Positions 25,531 to 33,543 of a stretch of DNA of 64,000 nt are shown here, piece by piece. Origin of the DNA: Nitrospirota bacterium. Lineage in GTDB: Bacteria; Nitrospirota; Thermodesulfovibrionia; Thermodesulfovibrionales; Dissulfurispiraceae. The notes beneath the pieces are model-generated. The model was not told where the DNA came from. It was given only the letters and a program-made list of their open reading frames with translations, and did not search any database. Position numbers and translations under genes: made by a program. Position 1 is the first letter of the stretch. Every line of letters begins with the position of its first letter. The stretch is taken from contig JADFXU010000002.1 of the NCBI GenBank assembly GCA_015233365.1, positions 62,001-126,000 of the forward strand. The letters are read 5' to 3'.

Positions 25531-26325
25531 ATGGTAAATGCCCAATACACAGTTCTGAGCATGCGCAGCGGTCATTTTATTGTTAAACTGGTTGAATACT
25601 TTGAAGAACTGGAAAATGCACTCAGACTTCGGTTTGAGGTATTCAACAGAGAATTAAATGAGGGCCTCGACAGCTCTTATCTGACCGGCATGGACAGGGA
25701 CAGTTATGACGACTATTGCGATCACCTTGTTGTTATCGACACGCGGTGCAACAAGATCGTCGGCACCTACCGCCTGCTGCTCGGGTCCGTTGCTGAAAAC
25801 AATATCGGCTACTATTCGGAAGGTGAATTCGAGATGACTGCGATCAGGAGTCTCAGTAGCGAAAAACTCGAACTGGGCCGGTCCTGTGTCCACAAAAATT
25901 ACCGTAACGCGGGTGTCATAAATCTGCTTTGGGCCGGCATTGCGCGCTATACCGAAATAAACGACGTGCGCCATTTATTCGGGTGTGGAAGCCTGCACAC
26001 GGATGACCCTGTTGAAGTAAGCATGGTATACTCTTACATGAATATGTTCCACCGGGCCGGCGCTGAATTTAATGTGCACCCCATGAAGAAACTGCAAAGC
26101 GTCCTCTTGTCGCGTATTGTGGACAGGAAAACCGTTTTCGACAAACTCCCGCCTCTTATTAAGGGATATCTGCGGCTCGGAGCGCTTATTTGCGGAGAGC
26201 CGGCTTATGACGACATATTCGGCACAACCGATCTCTTTCTGCTTCTGGAAACCGGAAAGTTGATCTCCCGTTACAAGAGGCGTTTTTTTCAGGAGACTGA
26301 CGAGACATTATGTCGGGCTTCATAA
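25531..26325 (+). CDS. olsB: ornithine N-acyltransferase (OlsB-like, GNAT)
   Basis: Transfers a 3-hydroxyacyl group from acyl-ACP to the alpha-amino group of ornithine, forming lyso-ornithine lipid. The 264-residue protein shows the OlsB pattern: LRLRFEVFNRELNEGL, then CDHLVVID, ELGRSCVHKNYRN, and the characteristic C-terminal PPLIKGYLRLGALICGEPAYDDIFGTTDLFLLL. A ribosome binding site (GGGAGGGGC) precedes ATG 25531. A Pho box lies 45 bases upstream. The 3' end overlaps olsA by 16 bases. The amino-acid substrate (ornithine, lysine or glutamine) cannot be confirmed from sequence. Confidence 0.87.
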   Translation: MVNAQYTVLSMRSGHFIVKLVEYFEELENALRLRFEVFNRELNEGLDSSYLTGMDRDSYDDYCDHLVVIDTRCNKIVGTYRLLLGSVAENNIGYYSEGEFEMTAIRSLSSEKLELGRSCVHKNYRNAGVINLLWAGIARYTEINDVRHLFGCGSLHTDDPVEVSMVYSYMNMFHRAGAEFNVHPMKKLQSVLLSRIVDRKTVFDKLPPLIKGYLRLGALICGEPAYDDIFGTTDLFLLLETGKLISRYKRRFFQETDETLCRAS

Positions 26326-27110
26326 GGGTCCTTAGATTACTTCTGCTTATCCTGCTCAGTCTTTTTATTATTATCTGCGGGACCCTGATTAAGTTTTTAC
26401 CCCTTGCTCCGTACCGGAAATTGCGTCTTCAGACACGCGGCATGCAATGGTGGGCGCAGGCCGGTTGCCGCATTCTCGGCATTCATATTGTCCGCACCGG
26501 CTCATACAGGCTTGATGATGTCTTTTTCATTGTCAGCAATCATTGCAGCTATATAGATATACTCGTTATCGGAAGCATGGTCCAATCCGTCTTTGTTTCA
26601 AAAAATGATGTGGCTTCCTGGCTGTTCCTCGGCAGAATGGTAAGGCTTGCCGGGACAATTTTTGTCAACCGGGAGTCGAAAATAGCGTCGGTCAGGGTAC
26701 TGGAGACCATAAACGAGCGCCTGCGCAGCGGCATCAGTGTAGTGGTTTTTCCGGAGGGTACCACCAATAACGGACTCGCCATGAGGGATTTTAAAAGCAC
26801 CTTTTTCAAGGCACCTATAGACAGCGGGGTCCCTATTCTGCCTGTGAGCATCATTTACTCTCATATAGAAGGAATGCCGGTCACGCCCGGCACGATCGAT
26901 ACTGTAGCCTGGCATTCGGACATGGAGTTCCTTTCTCATTTTTGGAACCTTCTGGGCATCAGGAGGATCGATGCTCATGTGCATTTCAGCCAGTCCGTGC
27001 ATAATTTTACGGAAGACAGAAAAGTACTTGCTTCAAAAGTTTTCGAGAAAGTCAGAGATGGATATAACGGAAATTTTTGTGAAGAGTATACTCTTGGTAA
27101 TGCGCCCTGA
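26310..27110 (+). CDS. olsA: 1-acyl-sn-glycerol-3-phosphate acyltransferase-like protein (OlsA-like)
   Basis: PlsC-family membrane acyltransferase, 266 residues, with one N-terminal membrane segment (residues about 4-25). The HX4D motif is in NHCSYID, and the second motif FPEGTT follows. Next to OlsB this is most likely the O-acyltransferase that completes ornithine lipid from the lyso form; a PlsC role in phosphatidic acid synthesis is the alternative. It overlaps olsB and so is co-translated. The pair offers a phosphorus-free membrane lipid. Confidence 0.85.
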   Translation: MSGFIRVLRLLLLILLSLFIIICGTLIKFLPLAPYRKLRLQTRGMQWWAQAGCRILGIHIVRTGSYRLDDVFFIVSNHCSYIDILVIGSMVQSVFVSKNDVASWLFLGRMVRLAGTIFVNRESKIASVRVLETINERLRSGISVVVFPEGTTNNGLAMRDFKSTFFKAPIDSGVPILPVSIIYSHIEGMPVTPGTIDTVAWHSDMEFLSHFWNLLGIRRIDAHVHFSQSVHNFTEDRKVLASKVFEKVRDGYNGNFCEEYTLGNAP

Positions 27111-27136
27111 GAGGATGTTCGTCAGTCAGTTGCGGC

Positions 27137-27508
27137 TTATAATAAAATAGCTAAAAACGACAGGGCAGATCCTTCCAGCGCCTGCTGGACAAAAGCCCCC
27201 AGTACAGCATTGCCAACGATATGGCCGGCCTTTTTTGCCGTGCGCTGTATATACTGATCGTTGTTTGCAGCCTTTGTTGTATCGAAATAACCTTTCCGCT
27301 GCAGGATGCTTATAATGTCTTTTTTACTGGCCATTCTGGGATTATAATTCACCAAAAGGCTGCCGGTTGTAAGGTTAATATCAACTGTGGCAATGCCGTG
27401 CATAGTACTCAAAATCTTTTTGAGTTCGTCGGCAACGTTCTTGTTCTTTTTAATTGCCGGGCTTTTTATTCTGAGTCTTCCAGGCACATCATGAATGTAA
27501 TAGCTCAT
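27137..27508 (-). CDS. HMA-like domain protein with hydrophobic tail, 123 aa
   Basis: N-terminal HMA2-like domain: IHDVPGRLRIKSPA, then GIATVDINLTTGSLLVNYNP, no CxxC. The C-terminal 40 residues contain a possible membrane helix (AGHIVGNAVLGAFVQQ and SALSFLAILL). Its start overlaps the end of the zinc-ribbon gene by 20 bases, so both lie in the fourth Pho-box unit. It is the fourth copy of this domain in the window. Confidence 0.72.
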   Translation of the reverse strand: MSYYIHDVPGRLRIKSPAIKKNKNVADELKKILSTMHGIATVDINLTTGSLLVNYNPRMASKKDIISILQRKGYFDTTKAANNDQYIQRTAKKAGHIVGNAVLGAFVQQALEGSALSFLAILL

Positions 27509-27803
27509 GTTCTCCTTCCCTCACATCAGTCTTTGTGAATGTTTTGCAGCCGGGATATCCCGAACACCTGAACCGCCATACCTTTTCTTCTCTTTTATAT
27601 AAATGCATGACTCTTCCACACACTGGGCAGACAGGCCTGTCTTTGACTGCGGACCGCACGATACCTGCCGAAAATTGCCTCCCGCATATAAGGCACAGAA
27701 ACCTTTGCTTTCCCTGCCATGTCTTCCCATACTTATATACGGCATCCAGATTGCAACGCGGACATTTTATTATAAAGCCCTCTGATGCCGCGTGTGCTGT
27801 CAT
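27489..27803 (-). CDS. double zinc-ribbon protein, 104 aa
   Basis: Two cysteine pairs of the zinc-ribbon type are visible in order: CPRC ... CLIC (residues about 14-41; the part GKTWQGKQRFLCLICGRQF resembles IS1-type transposase zinc ribbons) and CPVC ... CSGYPGC (about 58-87), the latter like topoisomerase I zinc fingers. No catalytic domain is attached. Likely a nucleic-acid or protein binding adaptor. The Pho box ends only 17 bases before the ATG, so the mRNA may be leaderless or the true start may be further downstream. Coupled to the HMA-like gene. Confidence 0.68.
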   Translation of the reverse strand: MTAHAASEGFIIKCPRCNLDAVYKYGKTWQGKQRFLCLICGRQFSAGIVRSAVKDRPVCPVCGRVMHLYKREEKVWRFRCSGYPGCKTFTKTDVREGEHELLHS

Positions 27804-27820
27804 ATATGTATTAAATCAAA

Positions 27821-27864
27821 TCATTATTACACTGATATGACAGCTTTGTTACTATTGTGTTACA
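27821..27864 (-). promoter_or_regulatory. Pho box, four 11-bp repeats, upstream of zinc-ribbon/HMA-like operon
   Basis: On the minus strand the repeats begin TGTAAC, AGTAAC, TGTCAT and TGTAAT at exact 11-bp steps. The box overlaps the stop codon of the upstream four-cysteine gene and lies 17 bases before the zinc-ribbon start codon, with a TTTAATACATAT -10-like stretch between. Confidence 0.72.
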
Positions 27865-28084
27865 TTTCAGCGCACTTGGAAGGCTCAAACGTACTGCCGT
27901 CCCAAACAGTTTGCAGTGAGCAGAAATAAATCGAACATGCTTCATGATGCCGGCTCATACATACTCGTATGTCGATATCAGGCAACTCCTTGACAAGCCT
28001 GTTCGATGCACCGCAATTCGCACCTTGCGAGGTCCCCTTAAGGTACGGGCATATTCCAAGGTTCCTGAAATTCCTGGTATTCAT
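27860..28084 (-). CDS. four-cysteine microprotein B, 74 aa
   Basis: ATG 28084 (MNTRNFRNLG) is chosen because GGAGG lies upstream; a GTG-started frame from 28096 contains that site. The protein has C-P-Y-x9-C-x17-C-x7-C, with SRHHEAC near the end and an extra FCSL. The spacings match microproteins A and C. Its own Pho box (28117-28160) is 32 bases upstream. Possibly a metal-binding protein; function unknown. Confidence 0.7.
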   Translation of the reverse strand: MNTRNFRNLGICPYLKGTSQGANCGASNRLVKELPDIDIRVCMSRHHEACSIYFCSLQTVWDGSTFEPSKCAEM

Positions 28085-28116
28085 AATATCCTCCACATCA
28101 AATATAGAATACAGTT

Positions 28117-28160
28117 TCTTTGTTACATGAATATTAAGATAATGTTACAAAGCTGTAACA
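28117..28160 (-). promoter_or_regulatory. Pho box, four 11-bp repeats, upstream of microprotein B
   Basis: On the minus strand the repeats read TGTTAC, TGTAAC, CTTAAT and TGTAAC at 11-bp steps, the same order as the pstS box in its last positions. The box starts immediately after the stop codon of microprotein C. A perfect palindrome (28138-28165, 12-bp arms, 4-base loop) overlaps it. Confidence 0.72.
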
Positions 28161-28165
28161 TTATC
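28138..28165. other. perfect palindrome overlapping a Pho box
   Basis: GATAATGTTACA (28138-28149) and TGTAACATTATC (28154-28165) form a 12-bp stem with a 4-base loop. It includes the stop codon of microprotein C, so it could end that transcript, and on the plus strand it is followed by T5. It also places a PhoB half-site in each orientation. Confidence 0.55.
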
Positions 28166-28367
28166 TTTTTCGCAGGGTACGGGCCAGAAAAATCGGGCAA
28201 TTATCGTAATTTTCGCTGTCACAGTGGCCTGTTCTTCTATTTGCGTCGATTACCAATCGTGACAGAGAGGCTGCACAGATGCCGGCCTCGTTATTGCAAT
28301 ATGGACAATTATGCTCATCGCCCACAACGGTATAAACGGTATTGCTATGAACCATACATGTATTCAT
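28161..28367 (-). CDS. four-cysteine microprotein C, 68 aa
   Basis: ATG at 28367 overlaps the stop of the chemoreceptor gene (ATGA). The protein has C-P-Y-x7-C-x17-C-x7-C with an additional cysteine after CPY (CPYC) and ends FLARTLRKR. The spacing matches microproteins A and B elsewhere in the window. Unlike them it lies at the end of the glycosyltransferase-chemoreceptor operon rather than behind its own Pho box. Confidence 0.7.
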   Translation of the reverse strand: MNTCMVHSNTVYTVVGDEHNCPYCNNEAGICAASLSRLVIDANRRTGHCDSENYDNCPIFLARTLRKR

Positions 28368-30079
28368 ACTGCCCCCCCGCTCCGCACCCCAAGAATTTCC
28401 GAATCTTGGGGGGATCCGTTGCCATTTGATTGCGTTTTGAATTCCGACGAAGAACTCCTGAGTTCTTCAGCGATGCCGATAAGTACCTCAACCTCCTGGG
28501 CGACTTCAACTGACATCGTTTCCATTTCCTTTGCTATGCCCGAGGTCTCCTCCGTACTCCTGACCACGTCCTCCGATACTGCTGTCTGCTCGTCAACCGA
28601 CGCGGCTATCTGGGTAATCTGATCGCGCACCTTTTGCACGGATTCCACGATATGAGTCAACGCGTCTCCAACCTGTGATATATATTCATTGGCCTTGGTT
28701 ACTTCGTCTGAAGCATCCCTCATTGATTCCGTTGTTTGCAGGGATTCAGATTGAACGGCTCTGATTTTTCCGGAAATCTCCGCAGTTGCGCCGATCGTCC
28801 GCTCGGCGAGCCTGCGCACTTCATCGGCCACAACAGCGAATCCCCTGCCTTGTTCACCGGCGCGGGCTGCTTCGATTGCCGCATTCAGCGCCAGCAGGTT
28901 GGTTTGGTCCGCTATATCATTTATAACGGTAATAATGTTTCCGATTTCCCCGACCCTGTTGTTGAGCTTCTCTATCATTGATGCAAGCTCGACAGTTGAC
29001 GAATACACCCTGTTTACCGTTTCAACCGCCCCGTCCGCCACCCTCTTGCCTTTCTCAGCAGTCTCCATCGTCTCGGAAGAAGCATTTGAAGCGGCCAGGG
29101 CATTTGATGCTATGGTATTGATGGTTTGGCTCATCTCACCGGCGGAGGTAGCTATGTGAGCAGCCTGCAGTGACTGGGTCTTTGCGCCCCCGGCTGTTTT
29201 TTCGGCCTCCGATTTCAGCTTCACTACGGAAGCTATTACTTTATTCTCGGACACAAGCATTCTGCCTATCATACCGTTAAAAGACTGTATCATTTTATTA
29301 ATATCACGGCCAAGAAGCCCTATTTCATCCACGCTGTCATAATCGATGGATACAGTAAGATCACCGTTGGATATCTGCCCGACGCTCCCGGTAAGTTCGG
29401 TCAGCGGTCTTATGACGCCCTGGACTATCATATAACCGAAAGCTATCGCCAGCACGAAGCCGGCTATGATACTTACCATCGCTATCGTAGTCACTGTTTT
29501 GAACATCGATTCCGACTGAGTATAGGTCTGTTTGGCTTCTTCCATATGAAGAGCAATCAGTTCGCCGATCTTTTGCTCTATCGGCTCGATAGTCGGATTC
29601 AGTTCATCTATAAAAAAGTTGCTCAGTTCCTGCCTGTCCTTTTTGGTTAAGGCATCTTTTAATTTGTTCAAAGGATTGTTTGCAATCTCAAACAGCGGCT
29701 GGGTCTGCGCTATCAACACCTTTTCCTGCGCGGTATGCTCCAGAGCGGCATAGGCCCTCCATTTTTCGGCGGTTACCAGCAACGCCTCGTCTACGCTCTT
29801 GCGTCCCTGGTCCCACGAAAGGGTATTGTCCCTGATGCGCTGCACGGATTTCACTATGTTTATCGCGTACATGTCCGCGATTGTCTTCAGCTCTTTCAAC
29901 GGCACCACATTTTTTTTGTATACGCTGTCAGTAGCGGCAACAGTCCTTTTCATGCCCATGATCCCGAGTGCTCCAATTGAGGTCAACAAAAAAAGCATAA
30001 AAACAACGAGCGCCAGGAGACGATATCCGATCTTGATATTTCCGAGGAAGAGGGTCTTGCCTTTTTTCCCGACACGCAT
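28364..30079 (-). CDS. methyl-accepting chemotaxis protein
   Basis: Membrane chemoreceptor of 571 residues. Two membrane spans (about residues 18-40 and 200-222) enclose a periplasmic four-helix-bundle sensor. A HAMP domain follows (about 225-275), then the coiled-coil signalling domain with the hairpin tip [20 protein letters not shown]. No heme or Cache motif is seen in the sensor. Start overlaps the glycosyltransferase stop by one base; the four-cysteine microprotein C follows. The link of a chemoreceptor with a lipid glycosyltransferase is unusual. Confidence 0.93.
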   Translation of the reverse strand: MRVGKKGKTLFLGNIKIGYRLLALVVFMLFLLTSIGALGIMGMKRTVAATDSVYKKNVVPLKELKTIADMYAINIVKSVQRIRDNTLSWDQGRKSVDEALLVTAEKWRAYAALEHTAQEKVLIAQTQPLFEIANNPLNKLKDALTKKDRQELSNFFIDELNPTIEPIEQKIGELIALHMEEAKQTYTQSESMFKTVTTIAMVSIIAGFVLAIAFGYMIVQGVIRPLTELTGSVGQISNGDLTVSIDYDSVDEIGLLGRDINKMIQSFNGMIGRMLVSENKVIASVVKLKSEAEKTAGGAKTQSLQAAHIATSAGEMSQTINTIASNALAASNASSETMETAEKGKRVADGAVETVNRVYSSTVELASMIEKLNNRVGEIGNIITVINDIADQTNLLALNAAIEAARAGEQGRGFAVVADEVRRLAERTIGATAEISGKIRAVQSESLQTTESMRDASDEVTKANEYISQVGDALTHIVESVQKVRDQITQIAASVDEQTAVSEDVVRSTEETSGIAKEMETMSVEVAQEVEVLIGIAEELRSSSSEFKTQSNGNGSPQDSEILGVRSGGAV

Positions 30080-31317
30080 TATGCGAACCGTCCTTTTATG
30101 GCATCGATAATTCTGTACCGCAGGGACCAGAAGCCATTTTCAGGACAGGGGAAAAGCATCGAATCTTTGCCGATGATGTACCGGTTGCCCCTCCACACGA
30201 CAGTATGGCTGACAATCGGCACAGACCATATGAGCCCGATAACGAGGTCCTTTATAGGGGAAAGCAAATAAAGAAAAGGGTTCTCCAGTTCGGTCCCGGC
30301 CTTTCTGCCCAGATAAAAGTCTCCTGCGATCTTGACCAAAGAGGTGAGAATGGCAAAGGTTACGGTCAATTTTGAGCATTGCCAGAATATTATAGGCATC
30401 GTCGACATGAATACGGGATTACCTATTAACTCAAAAATATATTTACCGCCGCCCATCTTCCACCTGAGCTTGCCCCATCTCGTATGCCGGTTAAGGAACC
30501 TCTTCATCCCCCAGTATTCGTTCACGTTCTGCACCATGTATTTGGACAGCACAACTTTCTTGCCGCTTTCTTGCATTCTTTGACCGATGACGTAATCTTC
30601 GGCAAGAATGTCCTTCACAGATCTGAGCCCGCCGATCGCCTCCAGATCCTTCTTTTTCATCAGCATCGATTTTCCAACCACACAGGGCATTTTCAAGAAT
30701 TTGTCGAGGAAGCACACGCTTCCCATGATAAAAGAGTTAAGGTGCAGGTTTTCAAAGATAGCCCCCAGCGAGCGGCCGCCGACGCCTTTTATAATATTGC
30801 TCACCAGGCCCACTTCATGGCCTGTCTCGGGATTGACCAGATGGCTTGTTATCTCTTTCAGATAGTTTGCATCGACCATGACATTGCTGTCGCTGATAAG
30901 GACAAGTTCATGCTTTGACGCCTTATAAGCGGGAAGAAGGTTATTGACCTTGGGATTAAGGCCCGCGCCGGTTTCCCTGACAATAATAGTGATGTCTCTG
31001 TGAGGGCATTTCTCTTCAATTTTTCTTGCAATCTTGTAGGCAGGGTCATTGTGGTTCTGGAGAGAGAATATGATCTCGTATTCAGGATAGTCCTGGGTGC
31101 AAAAGCTCATAAGGTTGTCAAACAGATTATCATCCAGGCCCTTGAGAGGTTTGAGTATGGAAACGGGAGGAAAAAGTCGGGGAAGGGCAGGGGTTTCCCG
31201 CTGCCCTTCCCCGCAGCTACAGGGAGTGGAAAGACATGAGCGTACTGCCCATATTTGAAAGCCGTAAGCCACAAGACCCAAAAAAGTAATAAATGCAAAA
31301 AATAAAAATATGATCAT
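30079..31317 (-). CDS. GT21/GT2 ceramide-glucosyltransferase-like (HpnI-like) glycosyltransferase
   Basis: Membrane glycosyltransferase of 412 residues. One N-terminal span is followed by the GT-A catalytic domain: [24 protein letters not shown] (D-x-D-type site), [12 protein letters not shown] and the [10 protein letters not shown] segment corresponding to the Q/R-x-x-R-W motif of GT21. Two to three C-terminal membrane segments follow. Homologues act on ceramide, diacylglycerol or hopanoid lipids; the acceptor here is unknown. In this phosphate-starvation island a glycolipid substitute for phospholipids is a reasonable inference, although no Pho box is visible at this gene. Confidence 0.82.
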   Translation of the reverse strand: MIIFLFFAFITFLGLVAYGFQIWAVRSCLSTPCSCGEGQRETPALPRLFPPVSILKPLKGLDDNLFDNLMSFCTQDYPEYEIIFSLQNHNDPAYKIARKIEEKCPHRDITIIVRETGAGLNPKVNNLLPAYKASKHELVLISDSNVMVDANYLKEITSHLVNPETGHEVGLVSNIIKGVGGRSLGAIFENLHLNSFIMGSVCFLDKFLKMPCVVGKSMLMKKKDLEAIGGLRSVKDILAEDYVIGQRMQESGKKVVLSKYMVQNVNEYWGMKRFLNRHTRWGKLRWKMGGGKYIFELIGNPVFMSTMPIIFWQCSKLTVTFAILTSLVKIAGDFYLGRKAGTELENPFLYLLSPIKDLVIGLIWSVPIVSHTVVWRGNRYIIGKDSMLFPCPENGFWSLRYRIIDAIKGRFA

Positions 31318-31330
31318 GCTCCCCCTCCTC

Positions 31331-31493
31331 AGTGCTTCAATTTATAAATACGGTTGCATTCGAACGCCGATGCATCATCTCCGGCGTCGTTGCACTCCTT
31401 CGCCGTACTCCACAGTAAGCCTCAGTCCTGCGCCTCGCCGGCGCTGCGCAGCGACGCTCTCGGTGCGACACCGTATTTATGAACTGAAGCACT
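31331..31493. repeat. palindromic MITE-like element, 163 bp
   Basis: Terminal inverted repeats of about 23 bases (31331-31353 and 31471-31493; AGTGCTTCAATT..ATACGG type, one or two differences). The interior holds GC-rich inverted motifs (GGCGCTGCGCAGCG and CGGCGTCG types). The right end provides the stop codon of the PHP gene. A related half-element lies at 3545-3591. No ORF or transposase. Confidence 0.7.
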
Positions 31494-32182
31494 TAGTTCC
31501 TGAAAAGGGTGATAGCCACCCCTTTATTGTGCTTAATGCATTGTTTGACGGCTGCCGTATCTTTCTCGCAATTAAGCAGCGTCTTCCATGAATACAGGTG
31601 ACGCGCCTTGTGGAAATCGCTATTGGCAAGATAGGGATATTTCTTAAGACTTATCACATTGAAAATATCATCTCTGTTAGCCACTTCCCAGGCATCGATG
31701 TATTTGGCATATTTCTCCCTGTTGTTCCAGAGGAAAAGAGTGTCCCTGCTCATGTCCGACATATAATGAGGATGGCAGGCCACTATCAGCGCTTCCTGTT
31801 CCTTTGCCTCGAGGAAGATCTTTTCATAGTTCCAGGAGGCGGAAACGAAATCCTTTATGTCGATGAGCAGAATATGGGCGGATTTGTCGGAAGACACGTG
31901 GTTCTTGCTGATTTCGACTCCGGGGATCACAAGCATCCCGTATTTGTCCCATGCCCTTGCTGCTTCAAATTTGACGTGTTCCATATATTCCTGGAAATTG
32001 TCTTCCCTCACAGAAAGGTTAAAGCGATGGGCAAATTTGCCTATTGAATTATCGCCGTTCACCACATGGTCCGTAATTGCAATTACATCGAAACCGGCCT
32101 GCCCGAAAAGATCGACTGTCCGTTTTAACTCCACCGAACCGTCGGAGTATGTGGTATGGATATGGAAATCGCAAAGAAGCAT
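31493..32182 (-). CDS. PHP-domain metal-dependent phosphoesterase
   Basis: Cytoplasmic PHP-fold hydrolase of 229 residues. Metal-ligand pattern: FHIHTTYSDG at the start, then ITDHVVNGD, VIPGVEIS, VACHPH and SDFHKARH near the end. Family members hydrolyse phosphoesters such as histidinol phosphate or AMP; the substrate here is unknown. A Pho box ends only 19 bases upstream of the ATG, so phosphate release under starvation is a sensible inference. The last codon lies in the repeat element. Confidence 0.83.
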   Translation of the reverse strand: MLLCDFHIHTTYSDGSVELKRTVDLFGQAGFDVIAITDHVVNGDNSIGKFAHRFNLSVREDNFQEYMEHVKFEAARAWDKYGMLVIPGVEISKNHVSSDKSAHILLIDIKDFVSASWNYEKIFLEAKEQEALIVACHPHYMSDMSRDTLFLWNNREKYAKYIDAWEVANRDDIFNVISLKKYPYLANSDFHKARHLYSWKTLLNCEKDTAAVKQCIKHNKGVAITLFRN

Positions 32183-32201
32183 TAACGATATATTAATGTT
32201 T

Positions 32202-32245
32202 CTTCGGTTACATGATTATGAAGCGTTTATTAAGATTATGTTACG
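32202..32245 (-). promoter_or_regulatory. Pho box, four 11-bp repeats, upstream of PHP gene
   Basis: On the minus strand the repeats begin CGTAAC, CTTAAT, CTTCAT and TGTAAC at 11-bp steps. The box lies 19 bases before the ATG, with a TTAATATAT stretch in between that could be the -10 element of a leaderless or very short leader mRNA. Confidence 0.68.
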
Positions 32246-32301
32246 ATCGCCTGAAGACAGTAATGCGTAATGGGTAATTTAAAGACTGTACCTTTACGCT
32301 T

Positions 32302-33543
32302 TTATGACCGGCTTTTGATGATATATGCGTAATATGCCGCGGCATTTGTGGGCTTCCGTTCCATGGTATCGAAATCCACCCGGTACAGGCCGAACCTGGC
32401 ATCCAGGCCCTGCAGCCATTCGTAGTTGTCGATGAGTGTCCAGTAGAAATAGCCCCTTACATCGATACCGTCCCTGATGCTTTTCTCAACAGCTTCGACA
32501 TGCCTGCTCATATATTTTATTTTTGTCTGGCCGTCATGGGTCGCTATGCCGTTTTCAGTTATAATGAGCGGTACCTTGAGTTTCGACGCATAGCGGAGGA
32601 CTTTCTCGAGCCCGCGCGGGTGTACCTCCCATCCCATATCGGTCAGTCCATATCCGTCTATGTCCATGTGCCTAAGTTCGAGACACATTTTTTTGAACGG
32701 ATTAAACCGTATATGCACCCGTGTGTAATAGTTGACGCCGAAGAAATCCAGTTTGTTTTGTATCGGGACCTGAATCCTGATTTCGTTCTTAAAGGGGAAT
32801 TTTACTCTCAGATAGCCGGTCAGGAACGCGTCGAGCAGCGAATGGTTGTAGAAATACTTGACGATTTTGGCGAGAAGCCTGTCTAACGGGCTGTAACGTT
32901 TCCATGGGGCGAGTGCGGCCATATTGTGCGCCACGCTGACCATGGGGGTGATGCCGTAATTCGCGGCATGAGCATGAATCATGTCATATGCCTTTCCGTG
33001 ACAGACAAGGATGTTTTGCAGCGCCCTTACTGCGAGAGAGGAATCGCGGATACCTGGAGGCATGCAGCCTTCGAGATAACCGCCCAGCAGGAGGACATAG
33101 GGCTCGTTGAATGTTATCCAGTAGCGGACTCCCTTGAGGGTTGCCACGACTTTCTCGGCAAATCTCATGAACTTTTCGATTGAGGAGTCCTCATGCCAGG
33201 GATACTTTTTGATAAACCACAGGGGATGGGTAAAGTGATGGATTGTGACCATCGGTTCGATATTGTTCTGCAGAAGGATATCGACAATCTCCTGGTAATG
33301 GGCCAATGATGCGTCGTCCCAGACGTTTTCCCTCGGCTGTATCCTGCTCCATTCCACGGAAAAACGGTAGGAGTTGACGCCGAGGTCTTTGAGCAGATTC
33401 AGATCTTCTTTATAAAGCGTGTAATGACTGGTGACGTTGGGTCTTTCAGTAAGAATTGTGTCCCATGATGCCCAGTCTGCATGCGGAGAGCCTTCAAGCT
33501 GAAAGGCTGAAGTGGCAACGCCCCAGAGAAATCCCTTATTCAT
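32302..33543 (-). CDS. glycoside hydrolase family 1 (beta-glycosidase)
   Basis: Cytoplasmic (beta/alpha)8 glycosidase, 413 residues. N-terminal signature FLWGVATSAFQLEG, acid/base glutamate in TFNEPYV and nucleophile glutamate in LIITENGIA; the C-terminus has the usual GYFYWTLIDNYEW and GLYRVDFD. Specificity (beta-glucosidase, beta-galactosidase or 6-phospho type) cannot be decided by eye. Its start overlaps the stop of the EAL-GGDEF gene in ATGA. Confidence 0.92.
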   Translation of the reverse strand: MNKGFLWGVATSAFQLEGSPHADWASWDTILTERPNVTSHYTLYKEDLNLLKDLGVNSYRFSVEWSRIQPRENVWDDASLAHYQEIVDILLQNNIEPMVTIHHFTHPLWFIKKYPWHEDSSIEKFMRFAEKVVATLKGVRYWITFNEPYVLLLGGYLEGCMPPGIRDSSLAVRALQNILVCHGKAYDMIHAHAANYGITPMVSVAHNMAALAPWKRYSPLDRLLAKIVKYFYNHSLLDAFLTGYLRVKFPFKNEIRIQVPIQNKLDFFGVNYYTRVHIRFNPFKKMCLELRHMDIDGYGLTDMGWEVHPRGLEKVLRYASKLKVPLIITENGIATHDGQTKIKYMSRHVEAVEKSIRDGIDVRGYFYWTLIDNYEWLQGLDARFGLYRVDFDTMERKPTNAAAYYAYIIKSRS

